A stretch of DNA of 38,469 bases from Acidobacteriaceae bacterium (lineage in GTDB: Bacteria > Acidobacteriota > Terriglobia > Terriglobales > Acidobacteriaceae), in the NCBI GenBank assembly GCA_003133425.1, contig PKXI01000127.1, positions 1 to 38,469 on the forward strand, given 5' to 3'. The position numbers were made by a program, and so were the translations under genes. The notes below the pieces were generated by a model that was not told where the DNA came from, did not search any database, and saw only the letters and a program-made list of their open reading frames with translations. This document shows, one piece after another, positions 17,301-25,649 of the stretch (positions are counted from its first letter, which is position 1; every line of letters starts with the position of its first letter).

Positions 17301-17460
17301 AGAACTGCTCGTCGCCTTTTTGCACCGTCACCGTCGCACCCGGCACCGGTACACCACCGAAGAAGACTTGACCGTGATATTCCGAGGACCACGCCGAAAT
17401 TGAGGCACAGAGGCACACGAATGCGCAGAGCTGCGAGATTTTGGAAGCGCGCCGCGCCAT
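14368..17460 (-). CDS. Oar-like TonB-dependent outer membrane protein with carboxypeptidase-regulatory-like domain
   Basis: A 1030-residue outer-membrane protein. Residues 1-27 look like a signal peptide; about 28-110 form a CarboxypepD_reg-like Ig domain ('YHGQVFFGGVPVPGATV', 'DRQGLYEF'); about 112-160 are an Ala/Glu/Asp-rich linker. A reduced plug-like region (about 160-250, 'LLINGSENNAATS', 'TTVVTLGGPLRIP') precedes a long beta-barrel ending 'SFQVTGRLRF' with a terminal aromatic, as in outer-membrane proteins. I see no TonB box and the plug seems short. The gene lies 21 nt after a TIGR03435 gene and 2 nt before a VWA-protein gene. Oar-type proteins are expanded in Acidobacteria. Roles in polymer binding or uptake are suggested for relatives, but the ligand here is unknown. 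Confidence 0.85.
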   Translation of the reverse strand: MARRASKISQLCAFVCLCASISAWSSEYHGQVFFGGVPVPGATVTVQKGDEQFSTVTDRQGLYEFADLADGQWKIEIEMSGFSKLDGKVTVTPDAPQGNWELKLLGLEQMLAQAQEGKPLKARSAAETKPALNEEAQKNADTNVPAAPPAADDSADKSADGLLINGSENNAATSQYSLSPAFGNRRPGAKGLYTGSVGAIVDNSVFNARPYSLTGQQIPKDFYSRVTTVVTLGGPLRIPRLMPIGPNFFVAYQWMRNGDAAIQTGLVPTAAERIGNLTGVLNAQGQPVTIYNPTTGLPFTGNIPVSSQAAALLNFYPQPDLADNSRYNYQAAVLNNTHTDGLQSRLTKTIGHRDRLYGGFAFRSARANSTNLFGFVDTTNSLGIDTNVNWSHRYRHQTFVLLGYHLTRLRTDVRPAFAGRVNVSEQAGISGNDPDPTNWGPPGLTFSSGIAGLSDANSSFNRNRTDAMSVNVSTNYRRHNFIFGGDFRRQEFNEFGQQNPRGTFAFTGAATQAGGSSSSGGASTTTGSDLADFLLGVPDTSAISYGNPDKYFRQSVYDLYFTDDWRILPQLTINAGMRWDYGAPITELFGRLANLDVSQGFTSVAPVLANSPKGPVTGMSYPSSLVRPDKNGFEPRIGISWRPIPASTLVVRAGYGIYDDTSVYLAAAESMAEQAPFSTSLSEANSSGCPLTLANGFLHCVGAAADTFAIDPNLRVGYAQNWQLSMQRDLPWALVMTATYLGTKGTHGMQEFLPNTYPIGGTNPCPTCQTGFVYRTSGGNSTREAGQFQLRRRLRSGFTASVDYTWAKAMDDDAQIGAQGHVTATTASASQTGAGPTVAQNWRDLRAEHGLSTFDQRQLLNAQIQYTTGMGMGGRTLMSGWHGRLLKEWTVVSQISTGTGLPETPIFLAALPGTGITGTIRPNLTGAPIYSAAAGYHLNVAAFTAPNAGAWGTARRDSITGPDQFSLNGSMSRTFRLRNPFNLDVRIDASNVLNHGVFTAWNTVVNSTTFGLPGSTSPMRSFQVTGRLRF

Positions 17461-17481
17461 CAGTTGATTTCCACCAATTGC

Positions 17482-18717
17482 TTAATTGTCAGAAGGCTTC
17501 TCAACCTTGTCGATTACCAGTACGGGAACCTGCGCCTTGCCCGCGTCCAGCTTTAGTCCGATCTGTTCCTGGATAGCCGTGAACAGCGGCGGAGGCGCAT
17601 CGGGTGCGTCGCTTGGCGGAGGCACCTTGACGCCCATGCCGCCGAACTGCGACTCATCCGGCGTCCATTTCAGCAGGAAGTTCCACTTACCTGGCAGCGA
17701 AGTCTGGTCCACTACCGGCCGGTCCAAAACTGCCGACTGCATCAGCCCCGCGAAATCCTGCATCGTTGCATTTTGCACGGTGAGGACTCCCAATCCACGG
17801 AAGAACAATCCAGGCAGCTGGTTTGGATCGTCGCTTCCCGCGGTCATCTTGTTCCCAGTCTTGGTCACAGTCAGCACATACGCCGAAAGTTCCTTCGTGT
17901 CCTTGTGAAACTTGAGCTGGAAGCGGTCGGCGAGCAGTTTTTGGACCATCGTCGACACTTGCTGCTTGTTGGGCGCGCCGGCCACGTCGGGCTGCGCTTC
18001 GATATCCCACTTATCCTTGTCCATCCACTCCGGCTGGCCCACCACCTGCTTCTGCTGCACACCGTAGGCGAAGGTGATCAGATCGGTCAGTGTCGTGTTG
18101 ATGGTTTTGAAGTGAGCTCCGCGCACACCGAACAGCTTGCCCGGTTCATCTGGTTTGCTCGGCTTGATCGTGGCCACTTCAAAGCTCGGATTCGCATCGG
18201 CAGCCATGGGCGGCAGCCTCACCGGCGGCGGTGGTATGGTCCACTCAGTCTCCGGCGTCGCCCGTTCAAAGAGCAGAGAGATCGGCGTCGTGCCTTCCAT
18301 CCAAGTTCCCGCAATCGACTTGCCGTCCCCGGACATCTTGCCTTCATAGCTGCGGTCGACCACCGTGATCGTGAACTTTAGCACTCCGTCTTGAAAGTTG
18401 ACAGTCGCTATCGGAATGCTCTGACCACTCTGGTCGATGCTGTACCACACGGCCTTCAATGCGCCAGCGTCTGCCTTGGAAATCTTCACCACAAGCCGCA
18501 GATCGATCTGGGGATGCTGGTCTGTCTTGGGGATATGCAGTGTTCCTTGCCAGGTGTCGTCAATCTTCTGCGCGGGATTCGTGGCCGCGGTCTGCGCGTT
18601 CGCCTCGCCGGCGTAGCTCGTGGTAGAGACAACCAGAACTAGTCCGATAACAGAACAGGCCAGGCCTAACAGCACCTTCCTGCGATTCGGTCTACACTCA
18701 GCACCTACACTCATCAT
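17482..18717 (-). CDS. TIGR03435 family ('Soli_usitatus') protein with extra N-terminal beta domain
   Basis: A 411-residue protein. A hydrophobic leader covers about residues 14-36. Residues about 50-165 form a beta-rich unit ('DTWQGTLHIPK', 'LRLVVKISKADAG', 'GDGKSIAGTWMEG') often seen ahead of this family. The TIGR03435 domain follows from about 185: 'FEVATIKPSKP', 'LITFAYGVQ', 'LLADRFQLKFHKDTKELSAYVLTV', and the terminal 'LDRPVVDQTSLPGKWNFLL' and 'LVIDKVEKPS'. The function of the family is unknown; it is known from large paralogue sets in Acidobacteria. It lies 21 nt upstream of the Oar gene and 166 nt after the sister TIGR03435 gene. The start is ATG 18717, with AGAGGAT about 8 nt upstream. 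Confidence 0.88.
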   Translation of the reverse strand: MMSVGAECRPNRRKVLLGLACSVIGLVLVVSTTSYAGEANAQTAATNPAQKIDDTWQGTLHIPKTDQHPQIDLRLVVKISKADAGALKAVWYSIDQSGQSIPIATVNFQDGVLKFTITVVDRSYEGKMSGDGKSIAGTWMEGTTPISLLFERATPETEWTIPPPPVRLPPMAADANPSFEVATIKPSKPDEPGKLFGVRGAHFKTINTTLTDLITFAYGVQQKQVVGQPEWMDKDKWDIEAQPDVAGAPNKQQVSTMVQKLLADRFQLKFHKDTKELSAYVLTVTKTGNKMTAGSDDPNQLPGLFFRGLGVLTVQNATMQDFAGLMQSAVLDRPVVDQTSLPGKWNFLLKWTPDESQFGGMGVKVPPPSDAPDAPPPLFTAIQEQIGLKLDAGKAQVPVLVIDKVEKPSDN

Positions 18718-18883
18718 GCGGATAATCCTCTTCCGTGATCTGCATCAGGCTTACAGAGATACAAACCAACGTATTTTATTTGATCCTGAGAAGAATACAC
18801 CGATAAGACGCCCGCCCCCCTTGATTCGTTTCAGCAATTCCGAGGTTTTTGGTCACAAATCGCGACGTTCTTCTTGCCCGGCG

Positions 18884-19792
18884 CTAGTTTTGCGAAGGCC
18901 GCTCTACATTTCCGATGGCAAGAACCTCGACGGGAGCCCTGCGGGGCTCGAGCTTCAATCCGAGCTGTTCTTGCAGCGCGGTAAGAATCGAAAGCCCTAT
19001 AGCATCCTGCGACGCCGCACTCCCTGCTCCCTGTGCGCCGCCAGCTCCATTGAGCGGTTCCATGCGCGCGTTCCCCGGTGTCCAATGCAATGTGAAATCG
19101 AAGCCGCCCTTCAGTCCGGTAGCATCGATCACGACGCGATTGTCCGTCTCCTCTCGCCCCGACAACCACTGCGTAAACAGCGCCATCGACACCGAGTTCG
19201 CCTGCAACTCGCCTCTCGAACCTCCCGCCAGAATGGGCACGCGCCGCGCAATCGCCTCCGGGGATATATTCGATGCCGTCAGCTTTGCGCCACTTTTCGT
19301 CACAACCAATGCATAAACCGGTAGCTCCTTCATTCCGGTGCTGACTTTCAGCTTGAATCGATCCACAAGCAGGGACTTGAGCATCAGGCGATATTGTTCA
19401 AGTTTCTGGTCGGGAAGCAGCTTGCTCATCGCCACCACATCGGAGTCGTCGACCTTCGCATCGATATCGAACTTTTCAGAAGCAATCCACGCCGGCTCCT
19501 TCGGAAGCTGATCGTCCGACCTGATGTCGAAGGCAAACCGGATTAGAGCTGTCAGCGGCGCGTTCTCCACATGAAAGCGCGCACTCGAAAGCTGATAGTT
19601 CTCAAACCCTCCATCCGCGCGGCTTGGCCTAATCGTTGCGACTTCGAACGACGGCGCGGTTCCATCAGCCGAATGAAGTAACTGTGCGGCAGCACGCGAA
19701 GAAGACGCCACGCCCAGGACGATTGACAAAGTCAAGGCCATCCATACCGCCGCGCCCGGCGACACACCTCTGAAATGGCCCAGTCTGTGCAT
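18884..19792 (-). CDS. TIGR03435 family ('Soli_usitatus') protein
   Basis: A 302-residue protein with a signal or membrane segment at about 14-36 ('AAVWMALTLSIVLGVAS'). The TIGR03435 core then reads 'FEVATIRPSRADGG', 'LTALIRFAFDI', 'LLVDRFKLKVSTGMKELPVYALVVTK' in parts, 'VIDATGLKGGFDFTLHWTPG' and 'VLAIGNVERPSQN'. It lacks the extra N-terminal domain of its neighbour. ATG 19792 is chosen because GGAGGG stands 2 nt upstream and the leader begins there; the frame is open to 19858 without a better site. It is a paralogue of the next gene downstream, sharing 'ERPS'/'EKPS' endings, and probably the first gene of the four-gene minus-strand cluster. Role unknown. Confidence 0.88.
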   Translation of the reverse strand: MHRLGHFRGVSPGAAVWMALTLSIVLGVASSSRAAAQLLHSADGTAPSFEVATIRPSRADGGFENYQLSSARFHVENAPLTALIRFAFDIRSDDQLPKEPAWIASEKFDIDAKVDDSDVVAMSKLLPDQKLEQYRLMLKSLLVDRFKLKVSTGMKELPVYALVVTKSGAKLTASNISPEAIARRVPILAGGSRGELQANSVSMALFTQWLSGREETDNRVVIDATGLKGGFDFTLHWTPGNARMEPLNGAGGAQGAGSAASQDAIGLSILTALQEQLGLKLEPRRAPVEVLAIGNVERPSQN

Positions 19793-20069
19793 TTCCCTCC
19801 AGTACTCCACACCAGCAATGGCCCGCGCATAATTGGGCAGGTCGAGTAGGCAACCCACACATTAAGACGCAATGTTACCTCTCTTTGTTCCCGCTTTCTT
19901 GCCCTCCCGGTAGATTCATTGAGTGTTCTGCCTCAACTGTGCGCTCTCTAAGCCGATCTGAGGCTTCTTCACGCCTGTGCCGTCGCAAATTTAGATATGA
20001 TGAAGAGAGAATCTTCTTCCGCGAGAGCCCCCACCCCGGGATGCCTCTTGCAATCGTGAACAGGGGCAA

Positions 20070-21704
20070 ATGACAAAATCCAAAGCCAGAAGAATCGAGC
20101 TGTTCGATACCAGTCTTCGCGATGGAATGCAGCAGCCAAACCTCGAAATCTCGGTGCCGAACGCCGTCATGCTGCTGCAGCGGATGGGCGCATTTGGCGT
20201 CCGCTATGCGGAGATCGGCTTTGCCGGCGCAAACCAGTTTGTTACCGACCTGACTGGCGCTCTCGAATCGGTCGGCACCGGCTCCATGCAACTCGCCTTG
20301 TTCGGCAGAACTCGCGGCCGTGGCGCCAAGGTTCAGGATTGGCCCGACGTGAGATTCATCGTCGCCAACAAGAAGCGCGTCTCTGTCGCGGTGGTAGTGG
20401 TCAAATCCAGGTTGCTGGATATTACAAAATCCCTTGAAACCACGCCGGAAGAAAACCTGCTGATGGTTTCGGAAACCATTCAGTGCCTGCATGACAACGG
20501 CCTTGAAGTTTTCGTGGACTTTGAACATGCCATGGACGCCGCTTGCGGCCGGCGCGAAAACGGCAACCCTTGTGACGCCGATTTCAAAAACCAGAGCCTG
20601 GACTACTTCCATAAGATCGTAGAACAGTGTGTCGGCCAGAAGGTCAGCCGCCTGGTTGTTTGCGATACCACCGGCGGCGCCAGTCCCGATGAAGTTGCGC
20701 ATGTGATCGACGGTTTGATTCGAAGTTATCCCGAGGCCAACTTCGGATTTCACGGTCACACAGATCGAGGACTTGGCGTCGCCAATAGCCGTGCCGCGAT
20801 TCTCGCCGGCGCTGTTCAGGTTCAGGGCACTCTTCTCGGCACCGGCGAACGCTGCGGCAATGTAAACCTGACCACAGTCATTGGCAGCATGCAACTCCGC
20901 GGCGAAGCTGAATTCGTGCCTCCCGAGTCGCTTGCTGGACTCACCAGCCTTGCGCATTCGGCCTATGCTGCCTTCGGCCTTGAAGCGCCGCACGGAACTC
21001 CTATCGTCGGGCCGGGCGCTTTCGGCACCTGGGCCGGCATGCACGGCAGCAGCGAACGCAAGAATCCGGGAGCCTATCTCTGGTGCGAGCCCGCCAAAGT
21101 AGGCGCCAACCCGGTCATCGGCGTCAACGCTCAGTCGGGAAGAGCCAATATCATTCTGCTCTCTGAGGCGCTTGGCGTACCGCTCGATTCCGCGCAGGCG
21201 CAGGCGCTCATGGACTCGAACCAGGCGATGATTGACGGTGGCGCATTCACCGTCAGCGAAGTCTCTTTCAAATTGGCCTGCATGAAGGTGCTCGGAACCC
21301 TGCAAGATCGCTTCAGCGTGAAGAGCTGGCGCGTTCTCGACGAATCCGACGAAACTGGAAACAGGTACGTCCAGGCTTCAATGCAGTTGTTCATCGGCGA
21401 ATCCGTAGTCACCACGCGAGCCGAAGGTGCCGGCCCCGTGGACGCACTGACCAAGGCAATGCGGCAGGAGTTGGAGAAGTGGTACCCGGCCATCGCACAC
21501 ATGCGCCTTGGCACATTCACCGTGACAGCCATCGACGTATCCGCACAGGACACGGCGGCCCACGTTCGCGTAACGGTAAGCTTCAACGCCGACGGTCACG
21601 AACCATGGATTACAGCGGGAGTTAGCAGTGACCTGAACCAGGCCGCACTAATGGCCATTGTGGATGGCTTTCATTACTGGCTGCTGAAAAGCCTCGCTGC
21701 CTGA
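20070..21704 (+). CDS. Citramalate synthase-type / 2-isopropylmalate synthase family enzyme (TIGR00977-like)
   Basis: A 544-residue DRE-TIM metallolyase. 'LFDTSLRDGMQ' (residues 11-21) is the Asp/Arg catalytic loop, 'FHGHTDRGLGVANS' (227-240) supplies metal ligands His228 and His230, and 'GTGERCGN' (257-264) is the third signature. Residues about 410-540 match the LeuA-type allosteric dimer domain. The family condenses acetyl-CoA with an oxoacid. The TIGR00977-like layout points to citramalate formation from pyruvate for isoleucine synthesis, though close relatives make isopropylmalate or homocitrate. The ribosome site (AGGGG 20062-20066) is close to ATG 20070. It stands alone, ending at a hairpin shared with malate synthase. 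Confidence 0.82.
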   Translation: MTKSKARRIELFDTSLRDGMQQPNLEISVPNAVMLLQRMGAFGVRYAEIGFAGANQFVTDLTGALESVGTGSMQLALFGRTRGRGAKVQDWPDVRFIVANKKRVSVAVVVVKSRLLDITKSLETTPEENLLMVSETIQCLHDNGLEVFVDFEHAMDAACGRRENGNPCDADFKNQSLDYFHKIVEQCVGQKVSRLVVCDTTGGASPDEVAHVIDGLIRSYPEANFGFHGHTDRGLGVANSRAAILAGAVQVQGTLLGTGERCGNVNLTTVIGSMQLRGEAEFVPPESLAGLTSLAHSAYAAFGLEAPHGTPIVGPGAFGTWAGMHGSSERKNPGAYLWCEPAKVGANPVIGVNAQSGRANIILLSEALGVPLDSAQAQALMDSNQAMIDGGAFTVSEVSFKLACMKVLGTLQDRFSVKSWRVLDESDETGNRYVQASMQLFIGESVVTTRAEGAGPVDALTKAMRQELEKWYPAIAHMRLGTFTVTAIDVSAQDTAAHVRVTVSFNADGHEPWITAGVSSDLNQAALMAIVDGFHYWLLKSLAA

Positions 21705-21722
21705 AGATGCGTGTAACGCAGA

Positions 21723-21743
21723 TCGCCGGCACTTTGCCGGCGA
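21723..21743. terminator. Bidirectional hairpin between convergent genes
   Basis: TCGCCGGCA (21723-21731) pairs perfectly with TGCCGGCGA (21735-21743) over a 3-nt loop CTT. It is placed between the ends of the citramalate-synthase-type gene and malate synthase. No U-tract follows on either strand. Confidence 0.65.
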
Positions 21744-21779
21744 CCCGCAACAGAGCAACCTCAACGCGAAGTCAGTCGG

Positions 21780-23399
21780 TCAGGCTGCCGCGCCGAATTT
21801 CTCATCTTTCAGCACCCGCTGATAGGCCGGCAGCGTCAGGAACTCGATAAACTGCGGAGCGCTGACCAGTTCGCGCATCAGGTCCGCGGCCTTTTCGTAA
21901 GCGGAGTAGCGCACGGCATCCACTGCAACCTTCTGCTTCTTGAGTTCGTCCGCGATAATGCTCTCCACTAGCGGAGTGTCCACAGTTCTTCCATCGCTGA
22001 GCTTCGCCTTCTGGTGAACCCACTGCCAGAGTTGCGCGCGGCTTATCTCCGCGGTGGCAGCGTCTTCCATCAGATTGAACAGGGGCACGCAGCCGATGCC
22101 GCGCATCCATGCCTCCACGTAGCCCAGGCCTACCGCCACATTCTGTTTCAACCCGGCGTCCGTGATCTGTCCCGCGGGTATCTGGAGTAGATCGTCGGCG
22201 GTGACGTTGTAATCAGGCAATTGTTTTGAAATCTGATTCGGTTGCGGCATAAGGCGGTCGAAGATTTCCATCGCCACTGGGACCAGGCCGGGATGCGCCA
22301 CCCACGTTCCGTCGTGGCCGTCGCTTGCCTCGCGTTCCTTGTCGGCCTTCACCTGTGCGATCGCCTTGTCGTTGGCCTCAAGATCGCTCTTGATCGGAAT
22401 GTAGGCCGACATTCCGCCCATCGCATGGACGTTGCGCCGGTGGCAGGTCTTGATGGCCAGCTTGGAATAGCTGCGCATGAAATGCGTCGCCATGGTTACC
22501 TGCGCGCGATCGGGAAGCACGGCATGAGGGTCGTTGGAAAACTTCTTGATGAAGCTGAAGATGTAGTCCCACCGGCCGCAGTTCAGTCCCGCGGAGTGCT
22601 CGCGCAACTCGTAGAGAATCTCGTCCATCTCGAAGCTGGCCAGGATCGTCTCAATCAGAACCGTGCCTTTGATCGAGCCCTGCGGCACCCCGAGCTTCTC
22701 CTGAGCGCGGATGAAGATGTCGTTCCACAGCCGCGCCTCAAGATGGCTCTCCAGCTTGGGCAAGTAGAAGTAGGGACCACTGCCGCGCGCGAGCAACTCT
22801 TTGGCATTGTGAAAGAAGTAGAGGCCGAAGTCGAAGATGGAGCCGGACATCGGCTCGCCATCCACGCGTACATGTTGCTCATCAAGGTGCCACCCGCGCG
22901 CACGGACGAACAGCACAGCAGTCTTGTCGTTCAGGTTGTACTGCTTCTTCGTGGCAGGGTCGGAGTAACTAATGGTTCGCCGGATGGCGTCGCGCAAGTT
23001 GATCTGGCCGTCTAGAAGGTTGTTCCATAGCGGAGTGTTGGAGTCCTCGAAATCCGCCATGAAAACCTTTGCGCCTGAGTTCAGCGCGTTGATAATCATC
23101 TTGCGGTCCACGGGGCCGGTAATCTCCACGCGGCGGTCCAGAAGATCCGCGGGCAGCGGCGCCACAGTCCATTCCGCATCGCGGATCGCCTTCGTCTCCG
23201 CGAGAAAATTGGGTTTTTCGCCGGCATCAAGCCGCTTTTGCCGCTGGTGGCGGGCGTCAAGCAGCACCTTGCGGCGGTCGTTAAAAGTGCGCTGCAGATC
23301 CACGATAAAGGCAACAGCCTCTGGCGTTAGGATCTTCGCATAGCTCTCATTGACAGGAGCCAGAAACTCAACACCGGTTGCGGCGACGGAATGGGGCAT
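21780..23399 (-). CDS. aceB: Malate synthase A
   Basis: A 539-residue malate synthase of the A type. The family signature 'CHRRNVHAMGGMSAYIPIK' is in the centre, 'VLIETILASFEMDEILYEL' and 'NCGRWDY' hold the Mg2+-binding Glu and Asp, and 'NLMEDAATAEISRAQLWQW' near the C-terminus carries the catalytic Asp region. The enzyme condenses glyoxylate and acetyl-CoA to malate. ATG 23399 is preferred to the in-frame ATG 23429, because GGGAG stands 8 nt upstream of 23399. It is the last gene of the glc cluster, 89 nt after the hydratase-family gene, so glyoxylate made by GlcDEF is consumed here. No isocitrate lyase gene is in the window. Confidence 0.95.
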   Translation of the reverse strand: MPHSVAATGVEFLAPVNESYAKILTPEAVAFIVDLQRTFNDRRKVLLDARHQRQKRLDAGEKPNFLAETKAIRDAEWTVAPLPADLLDRRVEITGPVDRKMIINALNSGAKVFMADFEDSNTPLWNNLLDGQINLRDAIRRTISYSDPATKKQYNLNDKTAVLFVRARGWHLDEQHVRVDGEPMSGSIFDFGLYFFHNAKELLARGSGPYFYLPKLESHLEARLWNDIFIRAQEKLGVPQGSIKGTVLIETILASFEMDEILYELREHSAGLNCGRWDYIFSFIKKFSNDPHAVLPDRAQVTMATHFMRSYSKLAIKTCHRRNVHAMGGMSAYIPIKSDLEANDKAIAQVKADKEREASDGHDGTWVAHPGLVPVAMEIFDRLMPQPNQISKQLPDYNVTADDLLQIPAGQITDAGLKQNVAVGLGYVEAWMRGIGCVPLFNLMEDAATAEISRAQLWQWVHQKAKLSDGRTVDTPLVESIIADELKKQKVAVDAVRYSAYEKAADLMRELVSAPQFIEFLTLPAYQRVLKDEKFGAAA

Positions 23400-23443
23400 G
23401 TGGGGAACTCCCTTTTCATGAAATTTCAACGAACAGAATGACC

Positions 23444-23458
23444 AGGCGCCAGGCGCCT
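23444..23458. repeat. 15-bp perfect odd palindrome upstream of malate synthase
   Basis: AGGCGCC-A-GGCGCCT: perfect inverted arms around one central base, 45-60 bp before the aceB start in the 89-bp gap. It could be an operator for an internal promoter or a small hairpin between the cistrons. No promoter elements are convincing. Confidence 0.45.
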
Positions 23459-23488
23459 TTACACAATCTCAATCTTCAACTTGCATCT

Positions 23489-24268
23489 TCAAGCAAAACA
23501 CAGTGACACGCTCCCGGCGGTCGAGAAGCGCACACTCACTTGCGAACCGGCAGAAGCAAACGTGTTGCCGGTCCAACTTCCCGTGGTGATCCAGTCTCCG
23601 CGCTTCAAGCCGCCGGTGCGCGTCGCGCCCTCATTGGCCAGGTAGAGAACCAGTCGCAGCAGGTCGGTGCCGGCGGTGTTGGATGCCGTGCGCTCGACGC
23701 GTACACCGCCATCCACTGATAGTGTTACGGACTCTTTCGCGAAATCGATCTTCTGCCACCCAGGCACAGCCGGGCCGTGGACAAAGCCTCCATGCATCTG
23801 CAAATCGCCGATCATGGTGAAGCGCGCAACTTTCGACGGGTCGATCACCCCCGCCTCCAACTCCTCGATAGCAGGATGGCAGCTTGCGATTGCTGCCACA
23901 ACCTCTTCGCGCGTGTATGGATCAGGACGCGGTGGCAGATCCTGGCCGATCAGGAAAGATATCTCCGCCTCAAGGCCGCGAAGACGGTGGCGGGGTTCCG
24001 CTAGAACGCTGGCATCGTCCCCGATCCATGCTGAGATCATGGGCCCAAACATCGGCGTGGCGTCCGGCGCTGGAGCGCCCACCTTCCACGCGTGCACGCC
24101 ATCAGGCTCAAGCGAGCGGGCAATTGCGTCCTGCACGTAGTAGGCCTCTTCGAGCGAAGCAGGCTGCAAGGATACCGGCAGATCGGCAAGCGGTGCGCCG
24201 GTGCAGCGAGCTTCAAGCAGAAGTCCTGCGGCGGAATGCAATTCGGATTTACGAAGGTCAGAAATCAT
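23489..24268 (-). CDS. 2-keto-4-pentenoate hydratase / fumarylacetoacetate hydrolase family protein
   Basis: A 259-residue protein of the MhpD-like branch of the FAH superfamily. Recognisable parts are 'EEAYYVQDAIARSL' (about 40-53), 'HAWKVGAPAPDA', the metal-ligand segment 'RGLEAEISFLIGQDLP' (Glu100 and Glu102) and 'EELEAGVID'. Relatives hydrate 2-hydroxypenta-2,4-dienoate, decarboxylate oxaloacetate-type acids or act on other 2-oxoacids. ATG 24268 overlaps the glcF stop in the arrangement ATGA, which implies translational coupling; TTG 24277 is a worse choice. Its place between glycolate oxidase and malate synthase suggests a side reaction on a 2-oxoacid linked to glyoxylate. The substrate is unknown. 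Confidence 0.82.
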   Translation of the reverse strand: MISDLRKSELHSAAGLLLEARCTGAPLADLPVSLQPASLEEAYYVQDAIARSLEPDGVHAWKVGAPAPDATPMFGPMISAWIGDDASVLAEPRHRLRGLEAEISFLIGQDLPPRPDPYTREEVVAAIASCHPAIEELEAGVIDPSKVARFTMIGDLQMHGGFVHGPAVPGWQKIDFAKESVTLSVDGGVRVERTASNTAGTDLLRLVLYLANEGATRTGGLKRGDWITTGSWTGNTFASAGSQVSVRFSTAGSVSLCFA

Positions 24269-25644
24269 GCTTTCCAATTTCCCTCAACGTGCGAAGTCTT
24301 GTCTCCCCGCAGCAGCTCTCCGGCAGAGATGCCGCGGATAGAAGCGTCAAGCAATTCCACAATGTGGAAGGCGGGCATCGCCTTCATCCCGCGCCGGCGC
24401 AGGCCATTCATCAGTTGCAGCAGGCAGCCCGGATTAGCCGAAAGCACGGCCTCCGCGCCAGTAGTAAGAAGATTTTCCACTTTGCGATCGCCGAGTTGGT
24501 TCGCTGTCTCCGATTGCACCAGGTTATAAACGCCGGCCGAACCGCAGCACAGCGAGCCCTCGGGAATTTCAGCCACTTCCAGTTCCGGAATTCCGCCCAG
24601 CAGCTTCCGCGGCTGCGCCTGGACGCCTTGCGCGTGCTGCAAATGGCAGGCATCGTGATAAGCGACGCGCATCTTGAGTGGCTGCCGCGGCGATTGCGGC
24701 TCCAGTTCGCAAAGAACCTCGGAGATGTCCTTGCATTTTGCCGAGAAAGCAGCGGCGCGCGCAGCCCAGGCCGGATCGTCGCGCAGCAGATAACCGTACT
24801 CCTTCATGGTCGATCCGCAGCCGGCGGAATTGATAACAATGGTGTCTACCTTCGCGGCCTCAAAGACGGCAATCATCTTCTTTGCCAGTTCGGCAGCTTC
24901 GTCTTCCAGGCCGGAGTGAACCATCAGCGCGCCACAGCAGGACTGTTCGCGCGGAATCACAACTTCGCAGCCTTCCGCGGCCAGCACGCGCGCAGTAGCC
25001 GCGTTCACGTGCGAAAAGAAGACCTGCTGCACGCACCCACTCAACATTCCCACGCGGCGGCGTGGCGAATTCTTTGGCCGGATAACCTCAGGTAGCCTTT
25101 GGAACGGATGCGCCGGCACATCCGGCAGCAGCGACTCCATCGCTGCCAAATTCTTTGGCAGCAGCTTTGGAATTCCCATCGCGCGTACCAGCGCCCGCAT
25201 GCCGCTCTTTTGATAGACCAGCAATGGCAGGGCCATCAGCCGCAGCAGTTTGGGGTGCGGAAATGTTGCGAATATCAATGTGCGGAAGAGCCGCTCGCCC
25301 AAACCGCGCGGAATGTTGCGCTCTATCTGCGCGCGCGCCGGCTCAATGAGTTTGTTGTACTCCACACCCGATGGGCACGCCGTCATGCAGGCCATGCAGC
25401 CCAGGCAGCGGTCCATGTGCTGCCGAAACCGGTCATCTAGCGGTGCCTCGCCCTCGGCGGCCTTCTTGATCATGTAAATTCGTCCGCGCGGCGAGTCCAT
25501 CTCTTCGCCCCAAAGCACGTACGTCGGACATGCGGGCAGGCAAAAGCCGCAATGCACGCAGTCGTCGATGTATTCCTTCTCCGGCGGATGATGCGCGTCG
25601 AAACTGGAAGGACGCTTTTCGTTTTGCACGACGGTATGCGGCAT
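24265..25644 (-). CDS. glcF: Glycolate oxidase iron-sulfur subunit
   Basis: A 459-residue protein. Two [4Fe-4S] motifs are near the N-terminus: Cys29/32/35/39 ('CVHCGFCLPACP') and Cys80/83/86/90 ('CLGCMACMTACP'). Two CCG (cysteine-rich) domains follow, with 'SCCGALMVHSG' and 'LCCGSAGVYN'. It carries electrons from the flavin subunits GlcD and GlcE towards quinone during oxidation of glycolate to glyoxylate at the membrane. The gene begins 5 nt after glcE and its stop overlaps the hydratase-family start. The ribosome site is weak, in keeping with coupled translation. Confidence 0.95.
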   Translation of the reverse strand: MPHTVVQNEKRPSSFDAHHPPEKEYIDDCVHCGFCLPACPTYVLWGEEMDSPRGRIYMIKKAAEGEAPLDDRFRQHMDRCLGCMACMTACPSGVEYNKLIEPARAQIERNIPRGLGERLFRTLIFATFPHPKLLRLMALPLLVYQKSGMRALVRAMGIPKLLPKNLAAMESLLPDVPAHPFQRLPEVIRPKNSPRRRVGMLSGCVQQVFFSHVNAATARVLAAEGCEVVIPREQSCCGALMVHSGLEDEAAELAKKMIAVFEAAKVDTIVINSAGCGSTMKEYGYLLRDDPAWAARAAAFSAKCKDISEVLCELEPQSPRQPLKMRVAYHDACHLQHAQGVQAQPRKLLGGIPELEVAEIPEGSLCCGSAGVYNLVQSETANQLGDRKVENLLTTGAEAVLSANPGCLLQLMNGLRRRGMKAMPAFHIVELLDASIRGISAGELLRGDKTSHVEGNWKA

Positions 25645-25649
25645 AGATG

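Noticed and set aside
19875..21305. 476-codon open frame on the minus strand
   Set aside because: It lies antisense to the citramalate-synthase-type gene, whose motifs are clear. The minus-strand translation shows no family signature and extends into the promoter region, so it is a GC-bias shadow.
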